A stretch of 64,000 nucleotides of DNA from JACMQX01 sp044225675. GTDB taxonomy: Bacteria > Pseudomonadota > Gammaproteobacteria > Burkholderiales > Burkholderiaceae_C. Every line of letters begins with the position of its first letter. Within the stretch, counting starts at the first letter, position 1. Under the pieces are notes generated by a model, which saw nothing but the letters and a program-made list of their open reading frames with translations, made no database searches and was not told the origin of the DNA. The stretch spans positions 1 to 64,000 of the forward strand of contig JBGAIH010000013.1 of the NCBI GenBank assembly GCA_044225675.1. Direction: 5' to 3'. A program made the translations under genes and the position numbers. Shown in pieces: positions 19,457 to 27,632 of this stretch.

Positions 19457-21141
19457 ATGCCGTTGCCATGCCCGCCGAACTCGACGCCGCGGATCTGGCC
19501 GCGGCGCGGTCCGCGCATGCAACGGAGCAGTCTCCGGTGGAGGCGCTCGCCGCCCGGCTGCAGATCGACGCTCGCGAAGCCGCTCGCCGCCTCGCTGCCG
19601 CGTTTGGCATCGGGTTCCGGGAAACGGCGGAACTCGCGCAATGCGAACCCGCATTCGATCTGCTGCCGCTGTCCGCAGCGCAGCACAAGCGCGCGGTGCT
19701 GCTGCGCAGGAGCGGCGAACCACCGCAGACGCTCGCTGCGGTCGGCAACCCGTTCGATGCCGATCTGTGGACCCAGCTGGAGTCGATGGCCCAGGGACCG
19801 GTCGTGTTCGTGCTGGCGACCGCCGACGATATCCATGCCCTGCTCAATCAGCACGAAGCCGCATCCCGCGCCGTCGACGACCTGTGGTCGAGCGGCACGG
19901 CCTCGGCAGAAAGCCGCGAGGCGGCCGAGGTTCTGTCGCTGGCCAACCTGGCCCAGTCGGCCAGCCCGGCCGTGAAGCTGGTGAACTCGACCCTCTACGA
20001 CGCGCTGCGCGCGGGCGCAAGCGACGTCCACCTCGAGAGCACGCCAGCCGGCATCGCCGTGAAGTACCGCATCGACGGGGTCCTCGACACGATTGCCGAG
20101 ATCGATGGGATCGCGCTGGCCGAGCAGGCCATTTCGCGGCTCAAGGTGCTGTCGGATCTCGACATCGCCGAGCGGCGGGTGCCGCAGGACGGCAGCTTCC
20201 GCGTGAATGCGCAGAAGCGCGACATCGACCTGCGCGTGTCGATCATGCCCAGCGTCCACGGTGAAGATGCCGTCATCCGCATCCTGGACAAGCAGGCCAT
20301 GGTGGAGGCGCACGGCAAGCTCACGCTGGCAGCCCTCGGCTTCGACAGCCCGTCGCTGGCGACGCTGCGCGACCTGATGGAGGCGGCGTATGGCATGCTG
20401 CTCGTGACCGGGCCGACCGGCTCGGGCAAGACGACGACGCTGTATGCGGCCCTGTCCGAGACGCATACGGGCCGCGACAAGATCATCACCATCGAAGACC
20501 CGGTCGAATACCAGCTGCCGGGCGTGCTCCAGATCCCGGTCAACGAAAAGAAGGGCCTGAGTTTTGCGCGCGGCCTGCGTTCGATCCTTCGCCATGATCC
20601 GGACAAGATCATGGTGGGCGAGATCCGCGACCGTGACACGGCCGAAATCGCCGTGCAGTCCGCGCTCACCGGCCATCTGGTGCTCAGCACCGTGCATGCG
20701 AACAATGTGTTCGACGTGTTCGGCCGCTTCACCCACATGGGGCTCGACCCGTATGCCCTGGTGTCAGCCCTCAATGGCATCTGGGCCCAGCGCCTCGTCC
20801 GGCTGAGCTGCCCGCACTGCAGCAGTTCCTGCACGCCCGATCCTCAGGAGCTCGCGCGATTCGGGCTGACGAAGGCCGATGTCGATGGCTACGACTTCCG
20901 CTCGGGCTCGGGCTGCGGCGATTGCCGGGGCACCGGCTACCGGGGCCGGCGCGCCGTGGCCGAGATCCTGCGGCTGAACGATGAACTGCGCGAGATGATC
21001 GTGAACCGCCAGTCGGTCCGGCAGCTCAAGGAGGCCGCGCGCGCAAACGGCACGCGCAGCCTGACGCAGGCCGCGCTCGATCTGGTGCGCCAGGGCCAGA
21101 CCACGCTGGAGGAGGTGCGGCGTGTCACGCTCAGCGCCTGA
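19453..21141 (+). CDS. gspE: secretion ATPase GspE/PilB family
   Basis: 562 residues. An N1-like domain at 1-140 is followed by the hexameric ATPase core. The Walker A motif GPTGSGKTTT is at about residues 320-329 and the Asp box/Walker B region IMVGEIRDRDTAEIA near 388-402. The His box region LVLSTVHANN follows, then a four-cysteine zinc site (CPHC near 452 and CGDC near 488) typical of GspE and PilB. It powers pseudopilus extension at the inner membrane. It sits between gspF and the assembly-platform genes, and the following gene starts inside its 3' end (20 bp overlap). Confidence 0.93.
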   Translation: MNAVAMPAELDAADLAAARSAHATEQSPVEALAARLQIDAREAARRLAAAFGIGFRETAELAQCEPAFDLLPLSAAQHKRAVLLRRSGEPPQTLAAVGNPFDADLWTQLESMAQGPVVFVLATADDIHALLNQHEAASRAVDDLWSSGTASAESREAAEVLSLANLAQSASPAVKLVNSTLYDALRAGASDVHLESTPAGIAVKYRIDGVLDTIAEIDGIALAEQAISRLKVLSDLDIAERRVPQDGSFRVNAQKRDIDLRVSIMPSVHGEDAVIRILDKQAMVEAHGKLTLAALGFDSPSLATLRDLMEAAYGMLLVTGPTGSGKTTTLYAALSETHTGRDKIITIEDPVEYQLPGVLQIPVNEKKGLSFARGLRSILRHDPDKIMVGEIRDRDTAEIAVQSALTGHLVLSTVHANNVFDVFGRFTHMGLDPYALVSALNGIWAQRLVRLSCPHCSSSCTPDPQELARFGLTKADVDGYDFRSGSGCGDCRGTGYRGRRAVAEILRLNDELREMIVNRQSVRQLKEAARANGTRSLTQAALDLVRQGQTTLEEVRRVTLSA

Positions 21142-21982
21142 CCGTTCGATCGCGTGGCTCGGCATCGACGCCCGGGGCGCCGCCTGGATGGGGGGCGGCG
21201 AGCCGTCCGTACGGCGCCTTGACGCGCCGCCCGGGGCGGCTGGCACCGTGATTCATCGGCTGGTCGGCGCCCTGCCGGCGCCGCCGCGTGAAGTGAGAGT
21301 GGTGGTGGCGGATGCCCTCGCGCGGCACTGGCTGCAGGCGCCGCCTTCGGGCGCCTCCTCGCTGGAGGAGATGCGGAGGGTGGCAAGTGCGCGGTGCACG
21401 CAGCTGTTCGGCGGCGGGCCCACAGACTGGGCCATCAGGGGCGACTGGCATGCCCGCCGGCCCTTCGCTTGCGCGGCCTTGCCGCAGGCCCTCGTGCGCG
21501 AACTGGAAGATGCGGCCTCCGCGAAAGGTCTGCGACTGTCTATGCAAAGTTTCCTCTCGGTCTGGCTTGCGGCCGGCGCGCAGCGCCTGCCCGACGACGG
21601 CTGGTTTGCGATCCGCTCTTTCGGCCAGCTATCACTGGGGCACAACCGCAAGGGCTGTCTGACTCATCTGCAGTCTGCACACGCCGCGCCGGACGATTCG
21701 GGCGCCATGGCGCAGCGCGATGCGCTGGACAGGGTGCACGCCCAGCTGATTCGCTGGGGGTCGGTGCATCCAGCGTCGGTACATACGGCGTCGGTACATA
21801 CAGCGTCGGTACATACGGCGTCAGTGCACTGGCTGGACCTGCGTCAGGACGCACAGCAAGCGCGGCCGCAGGCAGGCCTCACCGCGATCCGTTGGCATGC
21901 ACGCGCACCTGCCGGCGCGCAAGCGCTGGGGGACGCCGGGCTTTGCGCCTGGGTCGCCCGCGCTCTGGAGACCACGCCATGA
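21122..21982 (+). CDS. hypothetical secretion-platform protein (possible GspL/PilM-type)
   Basis: 286 residues; not recognised by sequence alone. Its position between the ATPase and a PilN-like gene is where PilM or the cytoplasmic part of GspL is normally encoded, and the opening (IAWLGIDARGAAWMG) is compatible with an actin-like first strand. A predicted cytoplasmic protein, no membrane helix. It starts within gspE by 20 bp and ends in an ATGA overlap with the next gene. Odd feature: residues about 214-233 are a fourfold SVHTA pentapeptide repeat encoded by 15-bp tandem units. The assignment is by synteny. Confidence 0.55.
   Translation: MSRSAPDRSIAWLGIDARGAAWMGGGEPSVRRLDAPPGAAGTVIHRLVGALPAPPREVRVVVADALARHWLQAPPSGASSLEEMRRVASARCTQLFGGGPTDWAIRGDWHARRPFACAALPQALVRELEDAASAKGLRLSMQSFLSVWLAAGAQRLPDDGWFAIRSFGQLSLGHNRKGCLTHLQSAHAAPDDSGAMAQRDALDRVHAQLIRWGSVHPASVHTASVHTASVHTASVHWLDLRQDAQQARPQAGLTAIRWHARAPAGAQALGDAGLCAWVARALETTP
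21761..21820 (+). repeat. four 15-bp tandem repeats inside the GspL/PilM-like gene
   Basis: Units start at 21761, 21776, 21791 and 21806. The second and fourth are identical (tcggtacatacggcg), the third differs by one base and the first by three. A degenerate fifth follows at 21821. In frame they encode SVHPA/SVHTA pentapeptides, so unit gain or loss keeps the reading frame. Such a tract is prone to slippage and length variation between strains. Confidence 0.85.
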
Positions 21983-22563
21983 AGCGCGTGCAGCTGGCAT
22001 TCACGCGACGCCCGGCCCTGAGCCTGCTGGGCCATGCCTCGGACGCCCGGACGCGGACCGCAGCCGTGCTCCTGTCGGGGGTATTGCTCGCGCTGTCAGC
22101 CTGGCTTGGCTGGCAGGTGGCCGCCGCGCATGGCGAACTCGAGGCGGTCGAAGCGCAGCTCGCCGCCGTGCGTTCGCAATGGCCGGCGACGCAGCCACCC
22201 GCCGCGCCGGCGGCCACGCCTGCCTCACCGCTCCAGCAGCGCCAGCTGAACCTCGTCATCCGCCAGCTCAACACACCCTGGCCACGGATCTTCGACGCGC
22301 TGGAGGAGTCGACGCCCCCGGGTGTGGCCTTGCTGCTGATCGAGCCGGATTCCCAGCGCCGCACGCTGCGCCTGCAGGCGGAGGCCAGAACGCTCGACGC
22401 CTTGCTGGCCTACGCCGCCCGGTTGCGCCGGCCTCCTCTGTTCGAGGATGTCCAGCTCGTCAAGCATGAGACCCTGACACAGGACGCCAACCGGCCGGCC
22501 CAGCTGTCGCTGCAGGTGCAGTTGCAGGCAACGGCAGCGGTGGCGCAGGAGCGCGCACGATGA
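21979..22563 (+). CDS. PilN-like inner-membrane assembly protein
   Basis: 194 residues. A short basic cytoplasmic N-terminus is followed by one membrane helix at about 29-48 (TAAVLLSGVLLALSAWLGW). A short coiled stretch (GELEAVEAQLAAVRSQW), a Pro/Ala linker and a small periplasmic ferredoxin-like domain follow (PPGVALLLIEPDSQRRTLRL). This is the layout of PilN and of the membrane-periplasmic half of GspL. It overlaps its neighbours by 4 bp on both sides, so equal-stoichiometry translation is likely. It would bridge the cytoplasmic platform and the PilO/GspM partner. Confidence 0.65.
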   Translation: MKRVQLAFTRRPALSLLGHASDARTRTAAVLLSGVLLALSAWLGWQVAAAHGELEAVEAQLAAVRSQWPATQPPAAPAATPASPLQQRQLNLVIRQLNTPWPRIFDALEESTPPGVALLLIEPDSQRRTLRLQAEARTLDALLAYAARLRRPPLFEDVQLVKHETLTQDANRPAQLSLQVQLQATAAVAQERAR

Positions 22564-23216
22564 AGCCCGCCCCGATGGATTCGAAGCCGCTCGCCAGCGG
22601 CACCCTGCAGGTCTCGTGGCGCGTAAGGAGCGAGGTGTTCCTCTGGCGCCATGGCTGGATCTGGCCGGCCTGCGCCGCTCTCGCACTGGCCTGTGCCGCG
22701 CTGTATCTGGTGACGTGGGCCTCCGTGTCCGAACGCAGCCTGAGGACACAAAGCGATCTTGCGCTCACGAAGCAGCGGCTGACGGGCGCCCGCTCTGGCG
22801 CGACCGCACGTCGCGACGTCACGGAGACGTCCGGCGAAGCTCGCCAGGCTGCCGTGTACACGGTCCTTCGGACGGTACCGGGCACCGAAGACCAGATCCG
22901 TGAAATGAGCGTCATCGCGCAGAAACATGGCATCGCTTTGCTGCAAGGCGACTACCAGTACATCAGTTTGCCGGAGGCCGGCGTGGAGGGCGTGCAGCTG
23001 AGCCTTCCGGTGCGCGGCGGCTACAGGCCACTGCGGGCCTTCGTGCAGGATGTGCTGCTCGCCTTGCCCAACGCGTCGCTGGAGCAGATGAGCGTCAAGC
23101 GTGACGCCATCGGCACCGATCAGGGCGAAGCACGCCTTCGGTGGGTGCTCTGGTCGTCGCGGCCGCGTGCTGCCGGCAGTGCGGCGCCATCTCCGCGCCA
23201 GGAGAAGGCACCATGA
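22560..23216 (+). CDS. PilO/GspM-like inner-membrane assembly protein
   Basis: 218 residues. It has one membrane helix at about 31-52 (WIWPACAALALACAALYLVTW) after a cytoplasmic tail, then a coiled region and a periplasmic domain with the pattern of a ferredoxin-like fold (VEGVQLSLPVRGGYRPLRAF). The order ATPase, PilM-like, PilN-like, PilO-like matches type IV pilus and GspL/GspM platforms. It overlaps both neighbours by 4 bp. The call rests on topology and synteny rather than a strong motif. Confidence 0.6.
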   Translation: MKPAPMDSKPLASGTLQVSWRVRSEVFLWRHGWIWPACAALALACAALYLVTWASVSERSLRTQSDLALTKQRLTGARSGATARRDVTETSGEARQAAVYTVLRTVPGTEDQIREMSVIAQKHGIALLQGDYQYISLPEAGVEGVQLSLPVRGGYRPLRAFVQDVLLALPNASLEQMSVKRDAIGTDQGEARLRWVLWSSRPRAAGSAAPSPRQEKAP

Positions 23217-23461
23217 GCGCGTCCATGCCGCGTTCGCGCCTGAAGCTCCTTCTGCCGGCCCTGGCTGTTGCGGCCTGGCTGGCGTTCTTCGGCGACAAGA
23301 CGCCGGCCGACGAGGCAACGACGTCGCGGACGCCCGCCGTTCCCGCGTCACCCCGTGCAGCACAGGCGCCTGCCGGCGCCGGCCTCGTCGCGCTGCCGGC
23401 GCAGCCTTCGGGGCGGCTGGCACCCGAGCCGCTCGAGACGCTGATGCCGCGCGCCGAATGA
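23213..23461 (+). CDS. small membrane-anchored hypothetical protein of the secretion operon
   Basis: 82 residues from the ATG at 23213, which overlaps the previous stop (ATGA). A single hydrophobic segment at about 10-26 (LKLLLPALAVAAWLAFFG) is followed by an Ala/Pro-rich, probably disordered periplasmic tail. No domain is recognised. Its place before a PilP/GspC-like gene suggests a linker or connector in the inner-membrane complex. It could also be the membrane-anchoring half of a split GspC. Confidence 0.6.
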   Translation: MSASMPRSRLKLLLPALAVAAWLAFFGDKTPADEATTSRTPAVPASPRAAQAPAGAGLVALPAQPSGRLAPEPLETLMPRAE

Positions 23462-23730
23462 GCAGCTGGGACCCACCGGCGCCTGCGCGCGCGCCGGTTG
23501 TCGCAGCGAAGCCCGTTGCACCGCCCCTGCCTTTCGCCTACCTGGGCATGAAGCAGGACGACGGCGCGCAGGAGGTGTACCTCAGCCAGGGCGAGCAGAC
23601 GCTGATCGCGCGCGAAGGAGGACGGCTGCTCGATGTCTACCGGGTGGAGAAGATCTCGTCCGCCAGCATGACCCTGACCTACCTGCCCCTGGGCCAGACC
23701 CAGACGATGCCGATTGGAGATTTCCGTTGA
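23458..23730 (+). CDS. small PilP/GspC-like protein (secretion-system X type)
   Basis: 90 residues. After a Pro/Ala-rich start the rest (LPFAYLGMKQDDGAQEVYLS, then GDFR at the end) resembles the beta-sandwich homology region of PilP and GspC. These proteins contact the N-terminal domain of the secretin. It has no signal or membrane helix of its own; together with the preceding membrane-anchored gene it could form a two-piece GspC. Related short proteins carry the misleading name 'secretion system X translation initiation factor' in databases. It overlaps neighbours by 4 bp on both sides. Confidence 0.6.
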   Translation: MSSWDPPAPARAPVVAAKPVAPPLPFAYLGMKQDDGAQEVYLSQGEQTLIAREGGRLLDVYRVEKISSASMTLTYLPLGQTQTMPIGDFR

Positions 23731-26156
23731 GTTCGAGATTCCTACCGGGACAAGTCCTTCGCCTCGGGGCGATGGCCACGGCCGTGCTCGCGCTGGCAGG
23801 ATGCGCCGCGCAGCAGTCATACCGCCAAGCCGAAAGCCTGCTGCGCGAAGGCCGCACGGCGGAGAGTCTGGCCTATTTCGAGGAAGCCCGCAGGCTCGAA
23901 CCCGGCTCCGCCCAGTACCGGCTGGGCGTGCTGCGTGCCCGCGAGCGCCATCTTGCGACCCTGCTGGCCCGGGCCGAGCAGGCTCGCCAGCAGCGCCAGC
24001 ACGAAGACGCCGAAAGCCTGTACCGGCAGGCCCTCGCCTTCCAGCCGGGGCATGAGCGGGCTCTGGCCGGGTTGCGGACGATCGAGCGCACCCGCCAGGG
24101 CGACGCAGCCGTGGCCGATGCCCGGCAGGCCTTTGCCCGCGGAGACCCGGAGTCCGCAGCCGCCCGGCTGCGGACGGCGCTGATCGACGGTCCGAACAAT
24201 GAAGAGGCCCGGGCTCTGATGCGCCGCATCGAGGAGGCTGCCGCCAGGCCGGCCGTGGAGCCCGGCCTGGCAGCGGCCTACCGGAAGCCGATCGGCATCG
24301 AGTTCAAGGACGCGCCGCTCAAGTCGGTCTTCGAAGTGATTGCCCGCACGTCGGGGCTCAACTTCCTGTTCGACAAGGACGTGAAGACCGACCAGAGAAC
24401 CTCGATCTTCCTGAAGAACTCGACCATCGAGGCGGCGGTGAACCTGACGCTGTTGACCAACCAGCTCGAACAGCGCGTTCTGGACGCCAACACCGTTCTG
24501 ATCTACCCCAACACCCAGGCCAAGCTCAAGGAATACCAGCCTCTCACCATCAAGAGCTTCTACCTGTCCAACGCGGATGCCAAGACCGTGGCCGCGTCCC
24601 TGAAGACCTTGCTCAAGAGCCGCGACGTGGTGGTCGACGAGAAGCTGAACATGCTGATCCTGCGCGACAGCCCGGAAGCGGTGCGCATGGCCGAGAAGCT
24701 GGTCATGCTCCACGACGTGCCCGAAGCCGAGGTGATGCTGGAGGTGGAGATCCTCGAGGTCAAGCGCACGCGACTGCTCGAACTGGGCGTTCGCTGGCCC
24801 GACCAGCTGAGCCTGACCCCGCTTCCAGCGGCTGCGGGCGGCGCCTTGCGGCTGTCCGACATCCGCCGCGCCAACAGCACGACCCTGGGCGCGACGATCG
24901 ATCCGCTGACCCTCAACGCCCGCAAGGAGGACTCGGATGCCAACCTGCTGGCCAATCCGCGGATCCGCGTGCGCAACCGGGAGAAGGCCAAGATCCTCAT
25001 CGGCGAGCGCGTGCCCAACATTTCATCCACCGCCACGTCCACGGGATTCGTCTCGGAATCCGTGAACTACGTCGACGTCGGCCTGAAGCTGGATGTCGAG
25101 CCGACCATCTACCTCGACGGCGAGGTGGCCATCCGGGTCTCGCTCGAAGTGAGCAACATCATCTCGCAGTTGCAGACCAAGTCCGGAACGCTCGCCTACC
25201 AGCTCGGCACCCGCACGGCGCAGACGGTGCTGCGCCTGAAGGACGGCGAGAACCAGGTCCTGGCCGGCCTGATCAATGACGAGGACCGCCGCGCCGGCAA
25301 CAAGGTGCCCGCGCTCGGTGAGGTTCCCGTCATCGGCCGCCTGTTCGGCAGCCAGTCCGACGACAGCAGCAAGACCGAAATCGTCCTGTCGATCACGCCG
25401 CGTGTGGTGCGCAACGTCCGTCGCCCGGAAGCGATGCTGATGGAGTTCGAGTCCGGCACGGAAAGCAGCCTGGCCAACCGCAGCGGCGCCGGCTCGGCGG
25501 CAAGCCCGCCGCCTGCCACCTCCCCTGCGACCCGGCCGGGGCCGTCGGCCGCCGGGCCCGGGGTCGCAGCAGGCGTTGCCGGGGCATCGGCATCTGCACA
25601 GGCCGTGCCGGCGTCATCCGCAGTGCCGGCACCTTCCGCAGTGCCGGCGCCTTCCGGCCTGGCCCTTGCCGGCGCCGCAGCACCTCCCGTTCCGCCCGTT
25701 CCGCCCGTGTCGCAGGCCGGCCAGGCCGTGGCCGTGAACAACCACGCGCAAGTGCGCTGGCAGGGTCCGACGCGGCTCAAGGCCGGCGACACCTTTGCGC
25801 TGCAGATCGTCATGCAGTCGGACCAGCCGGTGGCCAGCGTGCCGCTCGCCGTCGGCTTCGATCCGCAGGTCCTGCAGGTGACCTCGGTCGCGGAGGGCGA
25901 CTTCCTCAAGCAGGGCGGCGGGCAGACGAGCTTCACGAGCCGCATCGATCCGGCTGGCCAGGTCCTGCTGACCGGTGCGCGGGCAAGCGGCGGCGCGACG
26001 ACGCCGGGGACGGTCGCGACCCTCAACCTGAGGGTGGTGGCTGCGTCCGTGGCGCAGACCCAGGTGCAGCTGCTGACCATCGCACCCGTGACCAGCGGCG
26101 GAGGAACGGTGGTGACGGCGGTTCCCTCGGCGCATCAAGTCAACCTGGTGCCGTGA
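23727..26156 (+). CDS. gspD: outer-membrane secretin with C-terminal cohesin-like domain
   Basis: 809 residues from a TTG start overlapping the upstream stop. A lipobox LALAGC gives a lipid-modified Cys26. TPR-like helices (about 30-180) take the place of an N0 domain. N-type domains follow (IEFKDAPLKSVFEVIARTSG and SFYLSNADAKTVAASLKTLL), then the secretin barrel with NPRIRVRNREKAKILIGERV and VPALGEVPVIGRLFGS. An Ala/Pro-rich linker (about 585-665) leads to a cohesin-type beta domain (about 670-809: RLKAGDTFALQIVMQSDQPV). The secretin forms the outer-membrane pore. A lipoprotein secretin may need no separate pilotin. The fused cohesin-like domain is unusual and may bind substrate. Confidence 0.87.
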   Translation: MSSRFLPGQVLRLGAMATAVLALAGCAAQQSYRQAESLLREGRTAESLAYFEEARRLEPGSAQYRLGVLRARERHLATLLARAEQARQQRQHEDAESLYRQALAFQPGHERALAGLRTIERTRQGDAAVADARQAFARGDPESAAARLRTALIDGPNNEEARALMRRIEEAAARPAVEPGLAAAYRKPIGIEFKDAPLKSVFEVIARTSGLNFLFDKDVKTDQRTSIFLKNSTIEAAVNLTLLTNQLEQRVLDANTVLIYPNTQAKLKEYQPLTIKSFYLSNADAKTVAASLKTLLKSRDVVVDEKLNMLILRDSPEAVRMAEKLVMLHDVPEAEVMLEVEILEVKRTRLLELGVRWPDQLSLTPLPAAAGGALRLSDIRRANSTTLGATIDPLTLNARKEDSDANLLANPRIRVRNREKAKILIGERVPNISSTATSTGFVSESVNYVDVGLKLDVEPTIYLDGEVAIRVSLEVSNIISQLQTKSGTLAYQLGTRTAQTVLRLKDGENQVLAGLINDEDRRAGNKVPALGEVPVIGRLFGSQSDDSSKTEIVLSITPRVVRNVRRPEAMLMEFESGTESSLANRSGAGSAASPPPATSPATRPGPSAAGPGVAAGVAGASASAQAVPASSAVPAPSAVPAPSGLALAGAAAPPVPPVPPVSQAGQAVAVNNHAQVRWQGPTRLKAGDTFALQIVMQSDQPVASVPLAVGFDPQVLQVTSVAEGDFLKQGGGQTSFTSRIDPAGQVLLTGARASGGATTPGTVATLNLRVVAASVAQTQVQLLTIAPVTSGGGTVVTAVPSAHQVNLVP

Positions 26157-26647
26157 TGCCGGACCGGCCCGCGAGTTCCCGCGCGCGCGGCTTTACCCTG
26201 GTGGAGCTGCTGATCAGCCTCGCGCTTCTGGGGGTGCTCGCCACGATGGTGATTCCGGTCGCGCAGGTCCAGGCGCAGCGCAGCCGCGAGAAGGAGCTGC
26301 GCGCCGCGCTCACCGAGATGCGGGTCGCCATCGACGCTTACAAGCGGGCAAGCGACGAAGGCAGGATCCGGCGCGAGGCAGGATCCACCGGCTACCCGAG
26401 GACGCTCGAAGACCTGGTGGACGGCGCGGACGACCAACGCGACCCCAGGCGCGGCAGGATCCACTTCCTGCGCCGGATACCGCGCGACCCTTTCGCGCCC
26501 CCGGACGAAGGCAGCGACTCATCGACCTGGCTCAAGCGCTCCTACGCCAGCGAGGCGGCCGACCCGCGCGAAGGCGACGATGTCTATGACGTTCTGAGCC
26601 GCTCCAAAGGCACCGGCCTGAACGGTGTTCCGTACAGGCAGTGGTGA
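26156..26647 (+). CDS. pseudopilin with prepilin cleavage motif
   Basis: 163 residues from the ATG at 26156; a GTG three bases earlier is equally placed. The motif ARGFTLVELL with Glu+5 is followed by a hydrophobic helix (ISLALLGVLATMVIPVAQV). The body is GspG-like but extended. It ends in DVYDVLSRSKGTGLNGVPYRQW, a terminus shared with the next gene (GKDGKPYAQW), so the two are probably paralogues. It overlaps the secretin stop and the next start, as throughout this operon. Likely a minor pseudopilin. Confidence 0.83.
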   Translation: MPDRPASSRARGFTLVELLISLALLGVLATMVIPVAQVQAQRSREKELRAALTEMRVAIDAYKRASDEGRIRREAGSTGYPRTLEDLVDGADDQRDPRRGRIHFLRRIPRDPFAPPDEGSDSSTWLKRSYASEAADPREGDDVYDVLSRSKGTGLNGVPYRQW

Positions 26648-27075
26648 TGCGGCGTGGCTTGAACCCGGTCGGGCCGCAGCGCGGCGTGCGCAAGGACGTG
26701 CCTTTGCACGCCCGCGGCTTCACCCTGATCGAACTGCTGGTGGTGCTGGCCATCGTCGCCGTCATGCTCACGCTGGCGATTCCGCGGTACTTCAACCAGG
26801 TGGACGCGTCGAGGGAGGTCGTCCTGCGTGAGAACCTGCGGGCCACCCGCGACGTGATCGACAGGTTCCAGGGTGACAGGGGGCGCTACCCCGAAACGCT
26901 CGACGAGCTGGTGGAAAGCAACTATCTCCGGGCCCTGCCGATGGACCCCATCACGGAGAGTGCCAGTACCTGGCAGGTGGTACCGCCACCGGATGGACAG
27001 AAAGGCGGCGTCTACGACATCCGCAGCGGCGCCCCGGGCAACGGAAAGGACGGAAAGCCCTATGCGCAGTGGTAA
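26647..27075 (+). CDS. second GspG-like pseudopilin
   Basis: 142 residues from the ATG at 26647; in-frame GTG codons lie just upstream. RGFTLIELLVVLAIVAVMLT gives the prepilin motif with Glu+5 and the N-terminal helix. The globular part has GRYPETLDELVESNYLRALP and DPIT, corresponding to the GspG region. It lacks the full calcium-site loop and ends in NGKDGKPYAQW. One bp of overlap with the preceding pseudopilin and 14 bp with the next gene. Role: pseudopilus subunit, major or minor unknown. Confidence 0.83.
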   Translation: MRRGLNPVGPQRGVRKDVPLHARGFTLIELLVVLAIVAVMLTLAIPRYFNQVDASREVVLRENLRATRDVIDRFQGDRGRYPETLDELVESNYLRALPMDPITESASTWQVVPPPDGQKGGVYDIRSGAPGNGKDGKPYAQW

Positions 27076-27565
27076 GGCCTTGCCATTGCAGCGCGGCTTG
27101 GCCTGCGTGCTGCTGCTGGCCGCCGTGGCCATCATCGGCATCGTTTCCGCGAACGCGATCGAGACCGGCGCCATGCTCGGCCGGCGCGATCAGGAGCGGC
27201 AGCTGCTGGCCATCGGGGCCGAGTTCCGGCGAGCCCTCGCGAGCTACAACGCAGCCCTTGCAGGCCAGGCACCGGGGACCCCTCTCGCCGGACCGAAATC
27301 GCTTGAGGAACTGCTGGCCGACCCGCGCGTCCCCGGCGTGCGCAGACACCTGCGGCAGATCCATGCGGACCCGCTGACCGGACAGGCCGTTTGGGGGCTG
27401 CAACGCGATGCCCAGGGTTCCATCGTCGGCATCTACAGCCTCGCCGGCGGCACGCCCATCCGGCAGACGGGATTCGAGCCCGGGCTGGAATCGTTCGAGG
27501 CGGCAACGTCGTACGCGGGTTGGGTGTTTACCGCGCAGCCGCCTCTCGAACGACGCCCGCAATGA
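27062..27565 (+). CDS. pseudopilin-like membrane protein without canonical cleavage motif
   Basis: 167 residues from the ATG at 27062. A single N-terminal hydrophobic helix (about 13-31, CVLLLAAVAIIGIVSANAIE) follows a basic start, but the GF(T/S)L-x-E motif is absent. Instead the sequence reads LQRGLACVLLL, so peptidase processing is doubtful. The globular part has PLAGPKSLEELLADPRVPGV and HADPLTG, resembling pseudopilin-like proteins at the end of similar operons. It is probably a tip subunit or bitopic accessory. It is the last gene of the secretion operon, and no terminator hairpin with a T tract was seen after it. Confidence 0.65.
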   Translation: MRSGKALPLQRGLACVLLLAAVAIIGIVSANAIETGAMLGRRDQERQLLAIGAEFRRALASYNAALAGQAPGTPLAGPKSLEELLADPRVPGVRRHLRQIHADPLTGQAVWGLQRDAQGSIVGIYSLAGGTPIRQTGFEPGLESFEAATSYAGWVFTAQPPLERRPQ

Positions 27566-27632
27566 CGCGGCCACGCAGGCTGCCAGACCTCCTCACCGCG
27601 CTGAGCGTCGGGCAGCGCGCCCGGCCACGCCC

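Noticed and set aside
21761..21820. CRISPR-like array
   Set aside because: Units are contiguous 15-bp in-frame repeats with no spacers, inside a coding gene.
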